Assembly (NCBI GenBank): GCA_002731735.1
Contig: PCCM01000145.1
Span: 1-12,856, forward strand
Source: Gemmatimonadota bacterium
Lineage (GTDB): Bacteria; Gemmatimonadota; Gemmatimonadetes; Longimicrobiales; Gaopeijiaceae
Direction: 5' to 3'
DNA: 12,856 bases
Position 1 is the stretch's first letter. The number at the start of each line of letters is the position of its first letter. A model generated the notes under the pieces. The model saw only the letters and a list, made by a program, of their open reading frames with translations. It did not search any database and was not told the origin of the DNA. Below, in pieces: positions 1 through 6,494 of this stretch. Position numbers and translations under genes: made by a program.

Positions 1-76
1 TCGAACCGCCTTGTTCCAGGTACCGAATCGCCATTTTTGATAACTCTGCGCACTGATCGTAAAATTTACGAGGCAT
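1..76 (-). CDS. 5' end of an unidentified gene, cut by the left window edge
   Basis: Reading leftward from an ATG at 76-74 there are 25 codons with no stop before the window ends (protein begins MPRKFYDQC). A GGAAG ribosome-binding-like sequence lies 4 nt upstream of the ATG. The position, 36 bp after the glyoxalase II stop on the same strand, fits another gene of the leftward operon. The fragment is too short to assign a family, and an open frame of this length can arise by chance. The support is therefore the start context and operon position only. Confidence 0.42.
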   Translation of the reverse strand, partial: MPRKFYDQCAELSKMAIRYLEQGGS

Positions 77-112
77 AAATCTTCCGGTGTTCTAGTTGCT
101 CTAATCGTCGCA

Positions 113-907
113 CTACCAACTATTCCTCAATTCTCTCAGTTTAAGAAATACCTCTTTCGGTGACGGTCGCTCAGGTAAATCGGAGAACGTCTCCCGGAGT
201 TGTTCAATAACCGTAGGACTTGTTAGGCGAAAAAACGTATTGATGTCACGTTCGAGTTCAAGCGAAGTTACTAGGGGTTTCGCTGGATCGTAGGATCCTT
301 CGAGTTCTTTGTGCAGCCGCGAAGCGGCCTCGTTGTCTGGTTCACGATCCAGTGTAAAAGCTAGATTATTCGTGATGTAGTCGTGGCCTGGATAAATCTC
401 CGTATCCGCCGGCAACCGATCAAGTTGTGACACAAACGTTTCGTAAAGCTCTTCTGGATGACCTCCACCATGACAATTTCCCGCGCCCGCATTAAACAAA
501 GTGTCACCGGAAAATAGTGCCGGTGCATCGGTTTGCGCTAATAGACAGATATGACTCATGGTGTGTCCCGGCGTATCGAGCGCGACAAGCTCAACGCTGC
601 GCCCAATCTTCACGACGTCGCCAGCTTCCAGGCCAACATCCATACCGCTAATTTTCGATACGGCGTTCTGATGAGCGAGGACCTTAGCGCCTGTCGCCGC
701 GACCATTGCGGCATTACCACCAGTATGATCGCCGTGCTCGTGCGTGTTGAGAATCTGGGTAATCTCCCATCCACGATCACGCGCCCTCGCAAGGCATTTC
801 TCGTGATCCAGAGGGTCGATGGCAAGCGCTTCTCCAGTGTCATCGCACGCCAACACATAATTGAAATTGCGGTAAGCATTCCCGGTCCAGATCTGTTCTA
901 TTTGCAT
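113..907 (-). CDS. gloB: Glyoxalase II type hydrolase (hydroxyacylglutathione hydrolase)
   Basis: A 264-residue metallo-beta-lactamase-fold thioesterase that would hydrolyse S-acylglutathione (classically S-D-lactoylglutathione to lactate and glutathione) in the cytoplasm. The full set of di-metal ligands is visible: THEHGDH at 55-61 gives H56, H58, D60 and H61, followed by H115 in TPGHT, D135 in SGDTLF and H175 in YPGHDY. A C-terminal region of about 90 residues with NTFFR near 223 matches the HAGH C-terminal domain that binds glutathione, and the length is normal for GloB. The ATG at 907 has AGGAG at 919-915, 7 nt upstream. It is the last complete gene of the leftward string, 46 bp after the PHP gene. 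Its operon position and the glutathione S-transferase on the opposite strand suggest it may serve a pathway-specific glutathione thioester rather than only methylglyoxal detoxification. The segment after SGDTLF (NAGAGNCHGGG) differs from the common GCGRxFEG version, so substrate specificity is uncertain. Confidence 0.82.
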   Translation of the reverse strand: MQIEQIWTGNAYRNFNYVLACDDTGEALAIDPLDHEKCLARARDRGWEITQILNTHEHGDHTGGNAAMVAATGAKVLAHQNAVSKISGMDVGLEAGDVVKIGRSVELVALDTPGHTMSHICLLAQTDAPALFSGDTLFNAGAGNCHGGGHPEELYETFVSQLDRLPADTEIYPGHDYITNNLAFTLDREPDNEAASRLHKELEGSYDPAKPLVTSLELERDINTFFRLTSPTVIEQLRETFSDLPERPSPKEVFLKLRELRNSW

Positions 908-953
908 GCGGCAGCTCCTAGGTTTGTATTCTTACGATCGCGACACACGTCGA

Positions 954-1766
954 TCAATGTCCGCGGGCGCACAACGCTTCGATATCCATTTCTCTCAATT
1001 TTAATTCGTCCCGTAACCCATACGCTTTGCCGGTCAATCCCTGCAAATCCTCCGGGCGATGTGCATCAGAATTGACGATCACTGGGGCATCAACCTCCGC
1101 TGCGAGTTCCCAAAAAGGTCTCCACGGGTACAACGGGAACGGATCTTCGGCCTTCTGGCGTGCCTGCTTGCGCATACCGAGGGCATTGATCTCCATGCCT
1201 ACATCAAGATCGCGTGCTGCCTCCAAAATGTCTCTTGAGCACGCGGCCGTGTCGGCATCCCATGTTGCATAACAGTTACCAAAAAGGTCGGGGTGTGCGA
1301 TGAAATCGAACAATCCTGAGCGCATCATGTCGACTGTGTAGTCCGCGTAGGCTCGAAGACTAGCAGCGTCGGTCGTTCCACCATACGTGCCCACCCATTC
1401 TCCGTCAGCAAGGAAGAAATGTGACGCTCCCACGAGAAATTCGAACCCGTATTGACCAATCAGCTCCTCTGAGTAAAAGGCTCTAAATGCGGGCACGTAT
1501 TCGCACTCCATGCCTTTTAATATTTTGAGTTTTGGAAATTCGACGCGGCCGCGGTCAATGGCTGCAACATAATTATCGAGTTCTGCGTACGGCATCCGAG
1601 CCACAAGCCAGCGGTCGTCAGGCAATGCCGTGTGATCAGAAAAACCAAGCGTCTCCATTCCAAGTTCAAGCGCCCGCCGACAATAATCGTCAACATCTCC
1701 TTTCGCGTGCTTGCACCGAAACGTGTGGGTATGAAAGTTATGCTTGTGGTGACTATCGTCGATCAA
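954..1766 (-). CDS. PHP-domain metal-dependent phosphoesterase, histidinol-phosphatase-like
   Basis: A 270-residue single-domain PHP protein (distorted TIM barrel, trinuclear metal site) resembling the HisK type of histidinol phosphatase. The expected ligand series is complete: HTH at 12-14, H20 in the RCKHAKGD segment, D44-H45 in FSDHT, E87 in GMECEY, H116 in ASHF, H158 in AHPD and D234/H236 in SDAH. The start is TTG at 1766. It is favoured because GGAG precedes it by 6 nt and because it lies 3 bp after the stop of the upstream amidohydrolase, which indicates translational coupling. No histidine-biosynthesis genes are nearby. The gene sits among catabolic hydrolases, so it more likely acts on a phosphorylated or other hydrolysable pathway intermediate. 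Some PHP proteins have lactonase or nuclease activity. The family call is firm and the substrate unknown. Confidence 0.8.
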   Translation of the reverse strand: MIDDSHHKHNFHTHTFRCKHAKGDVDDYCRRALELGMETLGFSDHTALPDDRWLVARMPYAELDNYVAAIDRGRVEFPKLKILKGMECEYVPAFRAFYSEELIGQYGFEFLVGASHFFLADGEWVGTYGGTTDAASLRAYADYTVDMMRSGLFDFIAHPDLFGNCYATWDADTAACSRDILEAARDLDVGMEINALGMRKQARQKAEDPFPLYPWRPFWELAAEVDAPVIVNSDAHRPEDLQGLTGKAYGLRDELKLREMDIEALCARGH

Positions 1767-1769
1767 CGG

Positions 1770-2792
1770 TTACTCCAAAATTCGATAGGCTCGACACGCC
1801 GTTCCTTGGAATAGATCCAGTTTTTCGTCCGGGCTCATAGCCGTCGTTATGCGTTTGAATGCATTCCATACCACAGCATAACTGCACCAGTTCTTTTGGA
1901 CCGGGAAGTTGCTTTCGAACATACACCGTGACGGGCCGAAAAGTTCGATGCACGTTTCGATCCAAGGTCGCCAGCTTTCGGCAACATCGACGGAGCTAGG
2001 CGGTTTTGATGTCGAAAATGCTTCGATCGGCCTCCGAATCGGTAATGCGCCCAACTTAACAAATACGTTGGGTCGCTTGGCAACTTCCGCCAAGGATTTT
2101 CGCCAATCCGCAAAAACTTCATCGTGCTTGTCTTTGTAACCACCTCCTAAGATGGGCGAACCAACATGGTCGAGAACAACCAAGATACCCGGACACTCAT
2201 CCAATAACGTAGCCAGTTCTAGAAGCTGCGTGTGGTATAACCAAACGTCCAAGGACAAGCCCCGCGACGCCAGCAAACTGATTCCATTACGCACCCTCGA
2301 ATCGGCCAGTAAGCCCCCGTTCGGTGTAATGTTCGGGATTCTGGGATCCGCATCCCACCCACACGACAACCGCACGCCTCGAAACCTACCACCGCCCCGT
2401 ACGGTATGTGCATCTATTGTCCTTCCAATTCCCTCACCGGCCAGAAAGTCCACGCCACCAAAAAAAACGCCACATAATTTTGCGTCACCGTATATGCCAC
2501 TGGCGCTCATTGCTGCGATCCCAACAACGAACTCGGTCTCGCCGACAGGTTTTAGATGTTCGGGTCCGAGCGCCCGATACATCGACCGACATTCGGCGAA
2601 TACCGTAGCAGTTACGCGGTGACCTGATGTTACGTCTGCTACCAGTTCGGGTAGCAGGTACGTACTGTCCGGGCGATGCCAAAGGTGATGGTGGGGATCA
2701 ATAATGGGCAGGTCGGGCTCAATGATGTCCTCCTCGAGAAGGCCCAGCCAACTTTCGTGTCGCTCTCCTTTACCATAACCAAGCGTGGTCAA
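1770..2792 (-). CDS. Amidohydrolase-2 family hydrolase (lactonase-like TIM barrel)
   Basis: A 340-residue member of the amidohydrolase-2 family (COG3618-like; relatives include 2-pyrone-4,6-dicarboxylate lactonase and L-fuconolactonase). The metal-binding start motif is DPHHHLW at 32-38 (H34 and H36). H187 in LYHTQ and H209 in LDHVG are further expected site residues, and the C-terminal motif is FESNFPV at 292-298. In many relatives the equivalent of N295 is an aspartate (SDFP/SDWP), although the SNFPV form recurs within the family as I remember it. TTG at 2792 is chosen as start: its TTGA overlaps the TGA stop of the preceding amidohydrolase by 4 nt, although the ribosome-binding sequence there is weak. 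The TIM barrel begins about residue 28, so a slightly later start cannot be excluded. The likely role is opening a lactone or hydrolysing a ring-derived intermediate in the same pathway as its neighbours; the substrate is not predictable. Confidence 0.8.
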   Translation of the reverse strand: MTTLGYGKGERHESWLGLLEEDIIEPDLPIIDPHHHLWHRPDSTYLLPELVADVTSGHRVTATVFAECRSMYRALGPEHLKPVGETEFVVGIAAMSASGIYGDAKLCGVFFGGVDFLAGEGIGRTIDAHTVRGGGRFRGVRLSCGWDADPRIPNITPNGGLLADSRVRNGISLLASRGLSLDVWLYHTQLLELATLLDECPGILVVLDHVGSPILGGGYKDKHDEVFADWRKSLAEVAKRPNVFVKLGALPIRRPIEAFSTSKPPSSVDVAESWRPWIETCIELFGPSRCMFESNFPVQKNWCSYAVVWNAFKRITTAMSPDEKLDLFQGTACRAYRILE

Positions 2793-3949
2793 TCAGGAAG
2801 CCCATAGAAACGTATAGCATTACCCCCTAGGACTTTCCGCTGAGCATCGCGTGACAGCGATTGAACGCTTTCAATCATTTCTTTTGCCACCCCGTACGAT
2901 GCATCAATGTGAGGGTAGTCCGAAGCCCAGATCACATAATCGGCTCCGATGTGATCGATGACCTCAGCGTTCATCCCTTCGTCAGGGTCCATCGCGATCA
3001 GGCACTGTCGAAAAAAATACTCACTCGGTTTCATCGACAACGGCACGACAGAAGACATGACTTCGTACTTGTGGTCCATCCGATCCAGCCAGGCCGAAAT
3101 CCAGTTTCCACCAGCCTCTAATACGGAACATTTCAGTCGAGGATATTTCTCCAGAATCCCCGACGAGATCATGGACGTAAAGGCAGCCATTACATCAATC
3201 GCTAGAAACGCGAAGAAAAATAGACCGTCCCCCGGCGTACCCGGTGTCGAGAATCGAGAGAAAGCGGGGTTGTCACGAACAACGACATGAAACCCTACGG
3301 GCATCTCAAGATCCTGAACGGTACTCCAAAAAAGATCGAATGCTGGATCGATAAACGCTTTGCCACTCCTGGCCTCAAGGTCGGGCGACAGATAGACCCC
3401 CACGCACCCCGCTTTTCTTGCGCGGACGACTTCTTCAACGGCCCCTTCCGGATCGATAAGGGAAATATGTGCGATAGGGTACAGCCGTTGAGGATCATGA
3501 CTGCAAAAATCAACAATCCACCGGTTGTACGCCTGCGTATACGCCGTCGCTAGCAAAGGGTCCGAAACGTTGCCCTCCCAACAAATACCGATGGTTGGGT
3601 ATAGGAGCACCCGATCGATCCCTTCTTGGTCCAACACCTCAATGCGCGCCGCGGGGTCGTATCCACCAGGGGGCGATCCTTCGGCATAGGTATAGTCGCG
3701 CGTCTGGAGGCCCAGCCCTCCTTTCTCGAGATCAATTCCTCCAAGCCCACCGAGATTGCCTTTCAAAAATTCGAAGGGCTTGTTATCGAACAGTAAACGT
3801 TCACGGCCATCTGCATCTAACTCGATCCGAATCGCGCGGTCTCGAAATTTAGGATCAATGTAGTTCTGCCAGGTATCAGCTGGTTCGAGTACATGGCCAT
3901 CCGCATCAATCAGCGGACCAATCGCATTCCCACTTCCCTCCATCGTCAT
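2789..3949 (-). CDS. Amidohydrolase-2 family enzyme, COG2159 (decarboxylase/hydrolase-like)
   Basis: A 386-residue TIM-barrel metalloenzyme of the group containing ACMSD (aminocarboxymuconate semialdehyde decarboxylase) and related non-oxidative decarboxylases. Visible site residues are the N-terminal metal motif DADGH at 15-19 (D17 and H19, the DxH variant), H221 in GFHVV, E278 in LEAGG and D344 in WASDYPH. The length is typical. The ATG at 3949 is preceded by AAAAAGGGGG; a second in-frame ATG lies at 3943, and the ATG at 3954 is out of frame and closes at once. The gene lies 39 bp downstream of the flavin monooxygenase and overlaps the next amidohydrolase by 4 nt. The two amidohydrolases belong to different subgroups and are not a simple tandem duplication. 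In many environmental clusters this family is found beside oxygenases and acyl-CoA enzymes. Decarboxylation or C-C/C-O hydrolysis of an oxygenated intermediate is the reasonable inference. Confidence 0.83.
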   Translation of the reverse strand: MTMEGSGNAIGPLIDADGHVLEPADTWQNYIDPKFRDRAIRIELDADGRERLLFDNKPFEFLKGNLGGLGGIDLEKGGLGLQTRDYTYAEGSPPGGYDPAARIEVLDQEGIDRVLLYPTIGICWEGNVSDPLLATAYTQAYNRWIVDFCSHDPQRLYPIAHISLIDPEGAVEEVVRARKAGCVGVYLSPDLEARSGKAFIDPAFDLFWSTVQDLEMPVGFHVVVRDNPAFSRFSTPGTPGDGLFFFAFLAIDVMAAFTSMISSGILEKYPRLKCSVLEAGGNWISAWLDRMDHKYEVMSSVVPLSMKPSEYFFRQCLIAMDPDEGMNAEVIDHIGADYVIWASDYPHIDASYGVAKEMIESVQSLSRDAQRKVLGGNAIRFYGLPD

Positions 3950-3988
3950 CGCATGCCCCCTTTTTAGTGTGTAACAACGATCCGCCCG

Positions 3989-5137
3989 TTAATTCGCATC
4001 GTCTAGACTAAGCTCACCCCAGGCAAGGGCTTGCGTGTTCCAATTGACCGCCGCATGTGCCTTCGCGGCATGGACATCCCGCCATATTCGCTGGATCGGG
4101 TTGGATTCTTGCAATGCCGCACCGCCGACATTCTCGAACACTACATCAATCGCCCGAACCAGCAGTTGCATTGCAAACGCCGTATCTCGCGGAATCCGTG
4201 CTTGTTGTACCAGTGACGCCTCAGGCACAAGCCGTTCGATGGTACTAAATGTGTTCTCCAAAAGCGCTTGGGCAGCCGTCACGCAGGCATCGGCTTCGGC
4301 TAGTGCCACTTTTGCAGCCGGTTGCTCAGCTTGCCGTTGGCCGGTGAGCGAGAAGCGCCGCTCAACAATTCGGTCTCGAAACAATTCAACGCCGCGCTGA
4401 ACCGCTCCAAGGACCGGTGTCGCTAATACCGCGACCAAGAACGGATGCCCTGGCATGTGGAAGAGAGATCCTCGATGAATTTTTGAGCCCGGACTATTTC
4501 CCGACAAAAGAGACGGCAAGAAACAAGCCCGATGCATCGGCACGAACGTTTCGTCGAGAACAACGTCTTTGCTACCCGTGGCTCGAAGTCCTGACACCTG
4601 CCATGAGTCATGGTCAATGTGATAGTCGGCCGCAGGAACCATCAAAAAATATGGTCCCGTAGGATCGCCGTCGTGCGGCTCACTGACTAGCGACGTCAAA
4701 AAACACCAATCGGCATAATCGACGCCGGAAGCAAAAGACCAGCGCCCGGTCGCACGATAACCACCCTCAGTAGCGATCGCTGTCCCGGATGGAGCGAACG
4801 ACGCCGAAGACAGCACGTCGTCTTGTCCGAAGTACTCCCCCTGTGCCTGCTCGGGATACAACGCTGCCACCCAGTGGTGAACATTAAAAACGCACCCGAC
4901 CCAGCCGGTTGAGGCACACCCTTTGCCTAACGCCGCACATACCTTTAATACGGCCGCCGCGTTTAGCTCCTTGCCACCATGCGCTGCAGGCTTCACCAAA
5001 CTAAACAACCCTTCATCCGAGAGTTCACGCACCGTCTCTTCAGGAAGTTTTCCGTTGCGCTCGGCGACCAATGCGCGAGTCTCGAGCACGTTCGCCATCG
5101 ATTCGGCTTTACGCACTAAAATATCGACTGCGTTCAC
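3989..5137 (-). CDS. Flavin-dependent monooxygenase, oxygenase component (HsaA/HpaH-like)
   Basis: A 382-residue protein with the acyl-CoA dehydrogenase fold but the features of the two-component hydroxylase branch (class D flavin monooxygenases such as HsaA and C2-type 4-hydroxyphenylacetate hydroxylase). It has an N-terminal helical domain at about 1-115, a middle beta domain with GRWSFASGVDYADW at 131-144 and SGLRATGSKDV at 182-192, and a C-terminal four-helix domain ending in NPIQRIWRDVHAAKAHA at 346-362, where H361 is in the region of the His used for C4a-hydroperoxyflavin chemistry in relatives. The Glu base of true acyl-CoA dehydrogenases is not evident. Such enzymes use reduced FMN or FAD from a separate reductase, and none is encoded in this window. 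The start is GTG at 5137 because GGGAGGTG lies immediately upstream. It is the first gene of the leftward string, divergent from the lyase gene. Expected role: hydroxylation of a phenolic or cyclic substrate, or a related oxygenation. Confidence 0.82.
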   Translation of the reverse strand: MNAVDILVRKAESMANVLETRALVAERNGKLPEETVRELSDEGLFSLVKPAAHGGKELNAAAVLKVCAALGKGCASTGWVGCVFNVHHWVAALYPEQAQGEYFGQDDVLSSASFAPSGTAIATEGGYRATGRWSFASGVDYADWCFLTSLVSEPHDGDPTGPYFLMVPAADYHIDHDSWQVSGLRATGSKDVVLDETFVPMHRACFLPSLLSGNSPGSKIHRGSLFHMPGHPFLVAVLATPVLGAVQRGVELFRDRIVERRFSLTGQRQAEQPAAKVALAEADACVTAAQALLENTFSTIERLVPEASLVQQARIPRDTAFAMQLLVRAIDVVFENVGGAALQESNPIQRIWRDVHAAKAHAAVNWNTQALAWGELSLDDAN

Positions 5138-5243
5138 GACACCTCCCGGAGTAATTCTCGCTCGAACCTATCAAATCAAACGTCCAGCGAGCATATCGAA
5201 CTCGATTCCAACTGTACCGTACCCGTTTGCATACGCCTCGCGC

Positions 5244-5253
5244 CAAGCGCTTG
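5244..5253. promoter_or_regulatory. Perfect 10-bp palindrome, possible operator
   Basis: CAAGCGCTTG is its own reverse complement and lies 60 bp before the lyase start codon. It abuts and overlaps the first copy of a CTTGCTAAA direct repeat. Position and symmetry are compatible with a dimeric regulator site, but a palindrome of this length is not rare by chance in 175 bp. Confidence 0.22.
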
Positions 5254-5278
5254 CTAAAACGGTCCCGCCCTTGCTAAA
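5250..5278. repeat. Direct repeat CTTGCTAAA, two copies 20 bp apart
   Basis: CTTGCTAAA occurs at 5250-5258 and again at 5270-5278, a centre-to-centre distance of 20 bp, close to two helical turns, so both copies face the same side of the DNA. They lie directly upstream of the lyase ribosome-binding site. They could be regulator half-sites or parts of a promoter; nothing in the sequence proves either. Confidence 0.3.
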
Positions 5279-5312
5279 TATGGAGATAAGACATTAGGGG
5301 AAAGCGAGCGAC

Positions 5313-6410
5313 ATGAGTAACTTACTACCGAAGTTCGTCAACATCTTCGACGACACGATGCGGGAGGGACTTCAGATCGAAAGTCCGGACATTGCCGTAT
5401 CGGAAAAGCTGAGACTCCTAGACGCCATCGGCGAAATGGGTTCGAAAAACATATCCATTGGTTCGTTTGCGCATCCAAAGTGGACACCGTCAATGGCGTG
5501 TATCGATGAACTAGCCGATGCATTCGTTCCAAAACCGGGGATCAACTACACGGCCGCCGTGTTTAACAAACGCGGGTTTGACCGAGCGGATGGCTATTTC
5601 CCCAAAATCAACGTCCGCGGTCGTAAATTTGGTACCCATGTCGAACTCTGTGACACCTTTGCTCGACGCAATTACAACCGTACCCAAGCGGAACAAATCG
5701 CAGCCATGGACGCGTCGGTCGCCTCGGCGAAGGAAGCTGGTGCCGAAGCAGGCTCAATCGCGGTAGGTAATCCATTTGGATCTAACTTCGAAGGTCCTTT
5801 TTCGCTTGAGACACGAATGGATCTTATTGACCTCATGATGAGCAAATGGGGAAACGCCGGTATCAAGGTCGATCGCGTTTCCTTTCTGGACGCAATGGGA
5901 TGGAACATGCCGCACACGGTGCGCGAAACCATTGCCACTATCCGGGACAAGTATCCTGACGTCGAGACCTTTCACATGCACTTGCACAATACGCGCGGTG
6001 CGACAATCGCTAGCTATTACGAGGCTCTGCTGCTTGGCGCGACTGAATTCGACACGTCCCTTGGTGGCATGGGTGGCTGTCCGTATTGTGGCAACGGTCG
6101 CGCAGCGGGACACGTTCCTACCGAAGATTTCGTTAACCTCTGTCACGAAATGGGGGTAGAGACGGGTTACGACCTCGACAAGGTGATCGAGGCGGCTTGC
6201 ATCGCCGAGGAGGTTGTGGGGCACTCGCTTCGAGGGCACGTGTCCAAAGCCGGACCGCTCCCGAGAGACGAAGCGTGCTACCCAAACGATATGCCGTTCG
6301 TCGAGACGTTCGAAGAGGCCGCACACTTCAGGAACGGGCCAAGCGTTTACAAAGGACAGATCTCTCCTTGGAGAGAAGGCGATGCACTTTCGCGGACAAG
6401 TTCCGCGTAA
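5313..6410 (+). CDS. HMG-CoA-lyase-like DRE-TIM metallolyase
   Basis: A 365-residue TIM-barrel lyase of the HMGL-like family (HMG-CoA lyase, isopropylmalate and homocitrate synthases). Family marks are DDTMREGLQ at 13-21, HMHLHNTRG at 221-229 (H223 and H225 as metal ligands) and the glycine-rich GGMGGCPYCGN at 251-261, whose C256 aligns with the catalytic cysteine of HMG-CoA lyase. Two positions differ from that enzyme: the Arg-Asp pair is Arg-Glu (R17-E18), and the GNxxTED segment with its metal-ligand Asn reads GHVPTED (H267). With the carboxylase and hydratase downstream, the likely reaction is cleavage of a 3-hydroxy-3-alkylglutaryl-CoA to acetoacetate or a homologue plus acyl-CoA. The ATG at 5313 has AGGGG about 13 nt and GCGAG closer upstream. 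It heads the rightward string, and 84 bp separate it from the next gene. Condensation instead of cleavage is possible in this superfamily. Confidence 0.8.
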   Translation: MSNLLPKFVNIFDDTMREGLQIESPDIAVSEKLRLLDAIGEMGSKNISIGSFAHPKWTPSMACIDELADAFVPKPGINYTAAVFNKRGFDRADGYFPKINVRGRKFGTHVELCDTFARRNYNRTQAEQIAAMDASVASAKEAGAEAGSIAVGNPFGSNFEGPFSLETRMDLIDLMMSKWGNAGIKVDRVSFLDAMGWNMPHTVRETIATIRDKYPDVETFHMHLHNTRGATIASYYEALLLGATEFDTSLGGMGGCPYCGNGRAAGHVPTEDFVNLCHEMGVETGYDLDKVIEAACIAEEVVGHSLRGHVSKAGPLPRDEACYPNDMPFVETFEEAAHFRNGPSVYKGQISPWREGDALSRTSSA

Positions 6411-6494
6411 AGGCAGCATCCAAGTCCGATAGCGCAAGAACGCGTCCCGCAAAAGGAACCGTTTGCCAATTCGAACCGCGTACTAGGAGGGAGG
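6411..6494. other. Short intergenic spacer between lyase and GST genes
   Basis: These 84 bp contain no recognisable gene, hairpin followed by a T-run, or promoter. The right end holds the strong AGGAGGGAGG ribosome-binding stretch of the glutathione S-transferase gene. Read-through transcription from the lyase gene is the simplest interpretation. Confidence 0.5.

Larger units (their letters stand above)
5138..5312. promoter_or_regulatory. Divergent intergenic control region
   Basis: This 175-bp gap separates the start codons of the leftward monooxygenase gene and the rightward lyase gene, so promoters for both strings should lie here. No sequence matches sigma-70 -35/-10 consensus well at the right spacing on either strand, so I do not place promoters. 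Operator-like elements are visible: a perfect 10-bp palindrome and a 9-nt direct repeat (listed separately), and ATCGA/TCGAT arms at 5195-5206. No regulator gene is present in the window. Confidence 0.6.

Noticed and set aside
551..1075. Plus-strand 174-codon open frame opposite the glyoxalase II gene
   Set aside because: Antisense to the metal-ligand-encoding part of gloB, runs into the PHP gene, and shows no family motif.
954..1766. Histidine biosynthesis role for the PHP gene
   Set aside because: The fold is like HisK, but there are no his genes nearby and the gene is translationally coupled to catabolic hydrolases.
2152..2622. Plus-strand 156-codon open frame opposite an amidohydrolase
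   Set aside because: Antisense shadow rich in Pro and Ser with no domain; the minus-strand gene explains the region.
5754..6452. Minus-strand 232-codon open frame opposite the lyase gene
   Set aside because: It lies antisense to a well-conserved enzyme, has no recognisable motif, and its composition (rich in Arg, Val and His) is that of a shadow frame.
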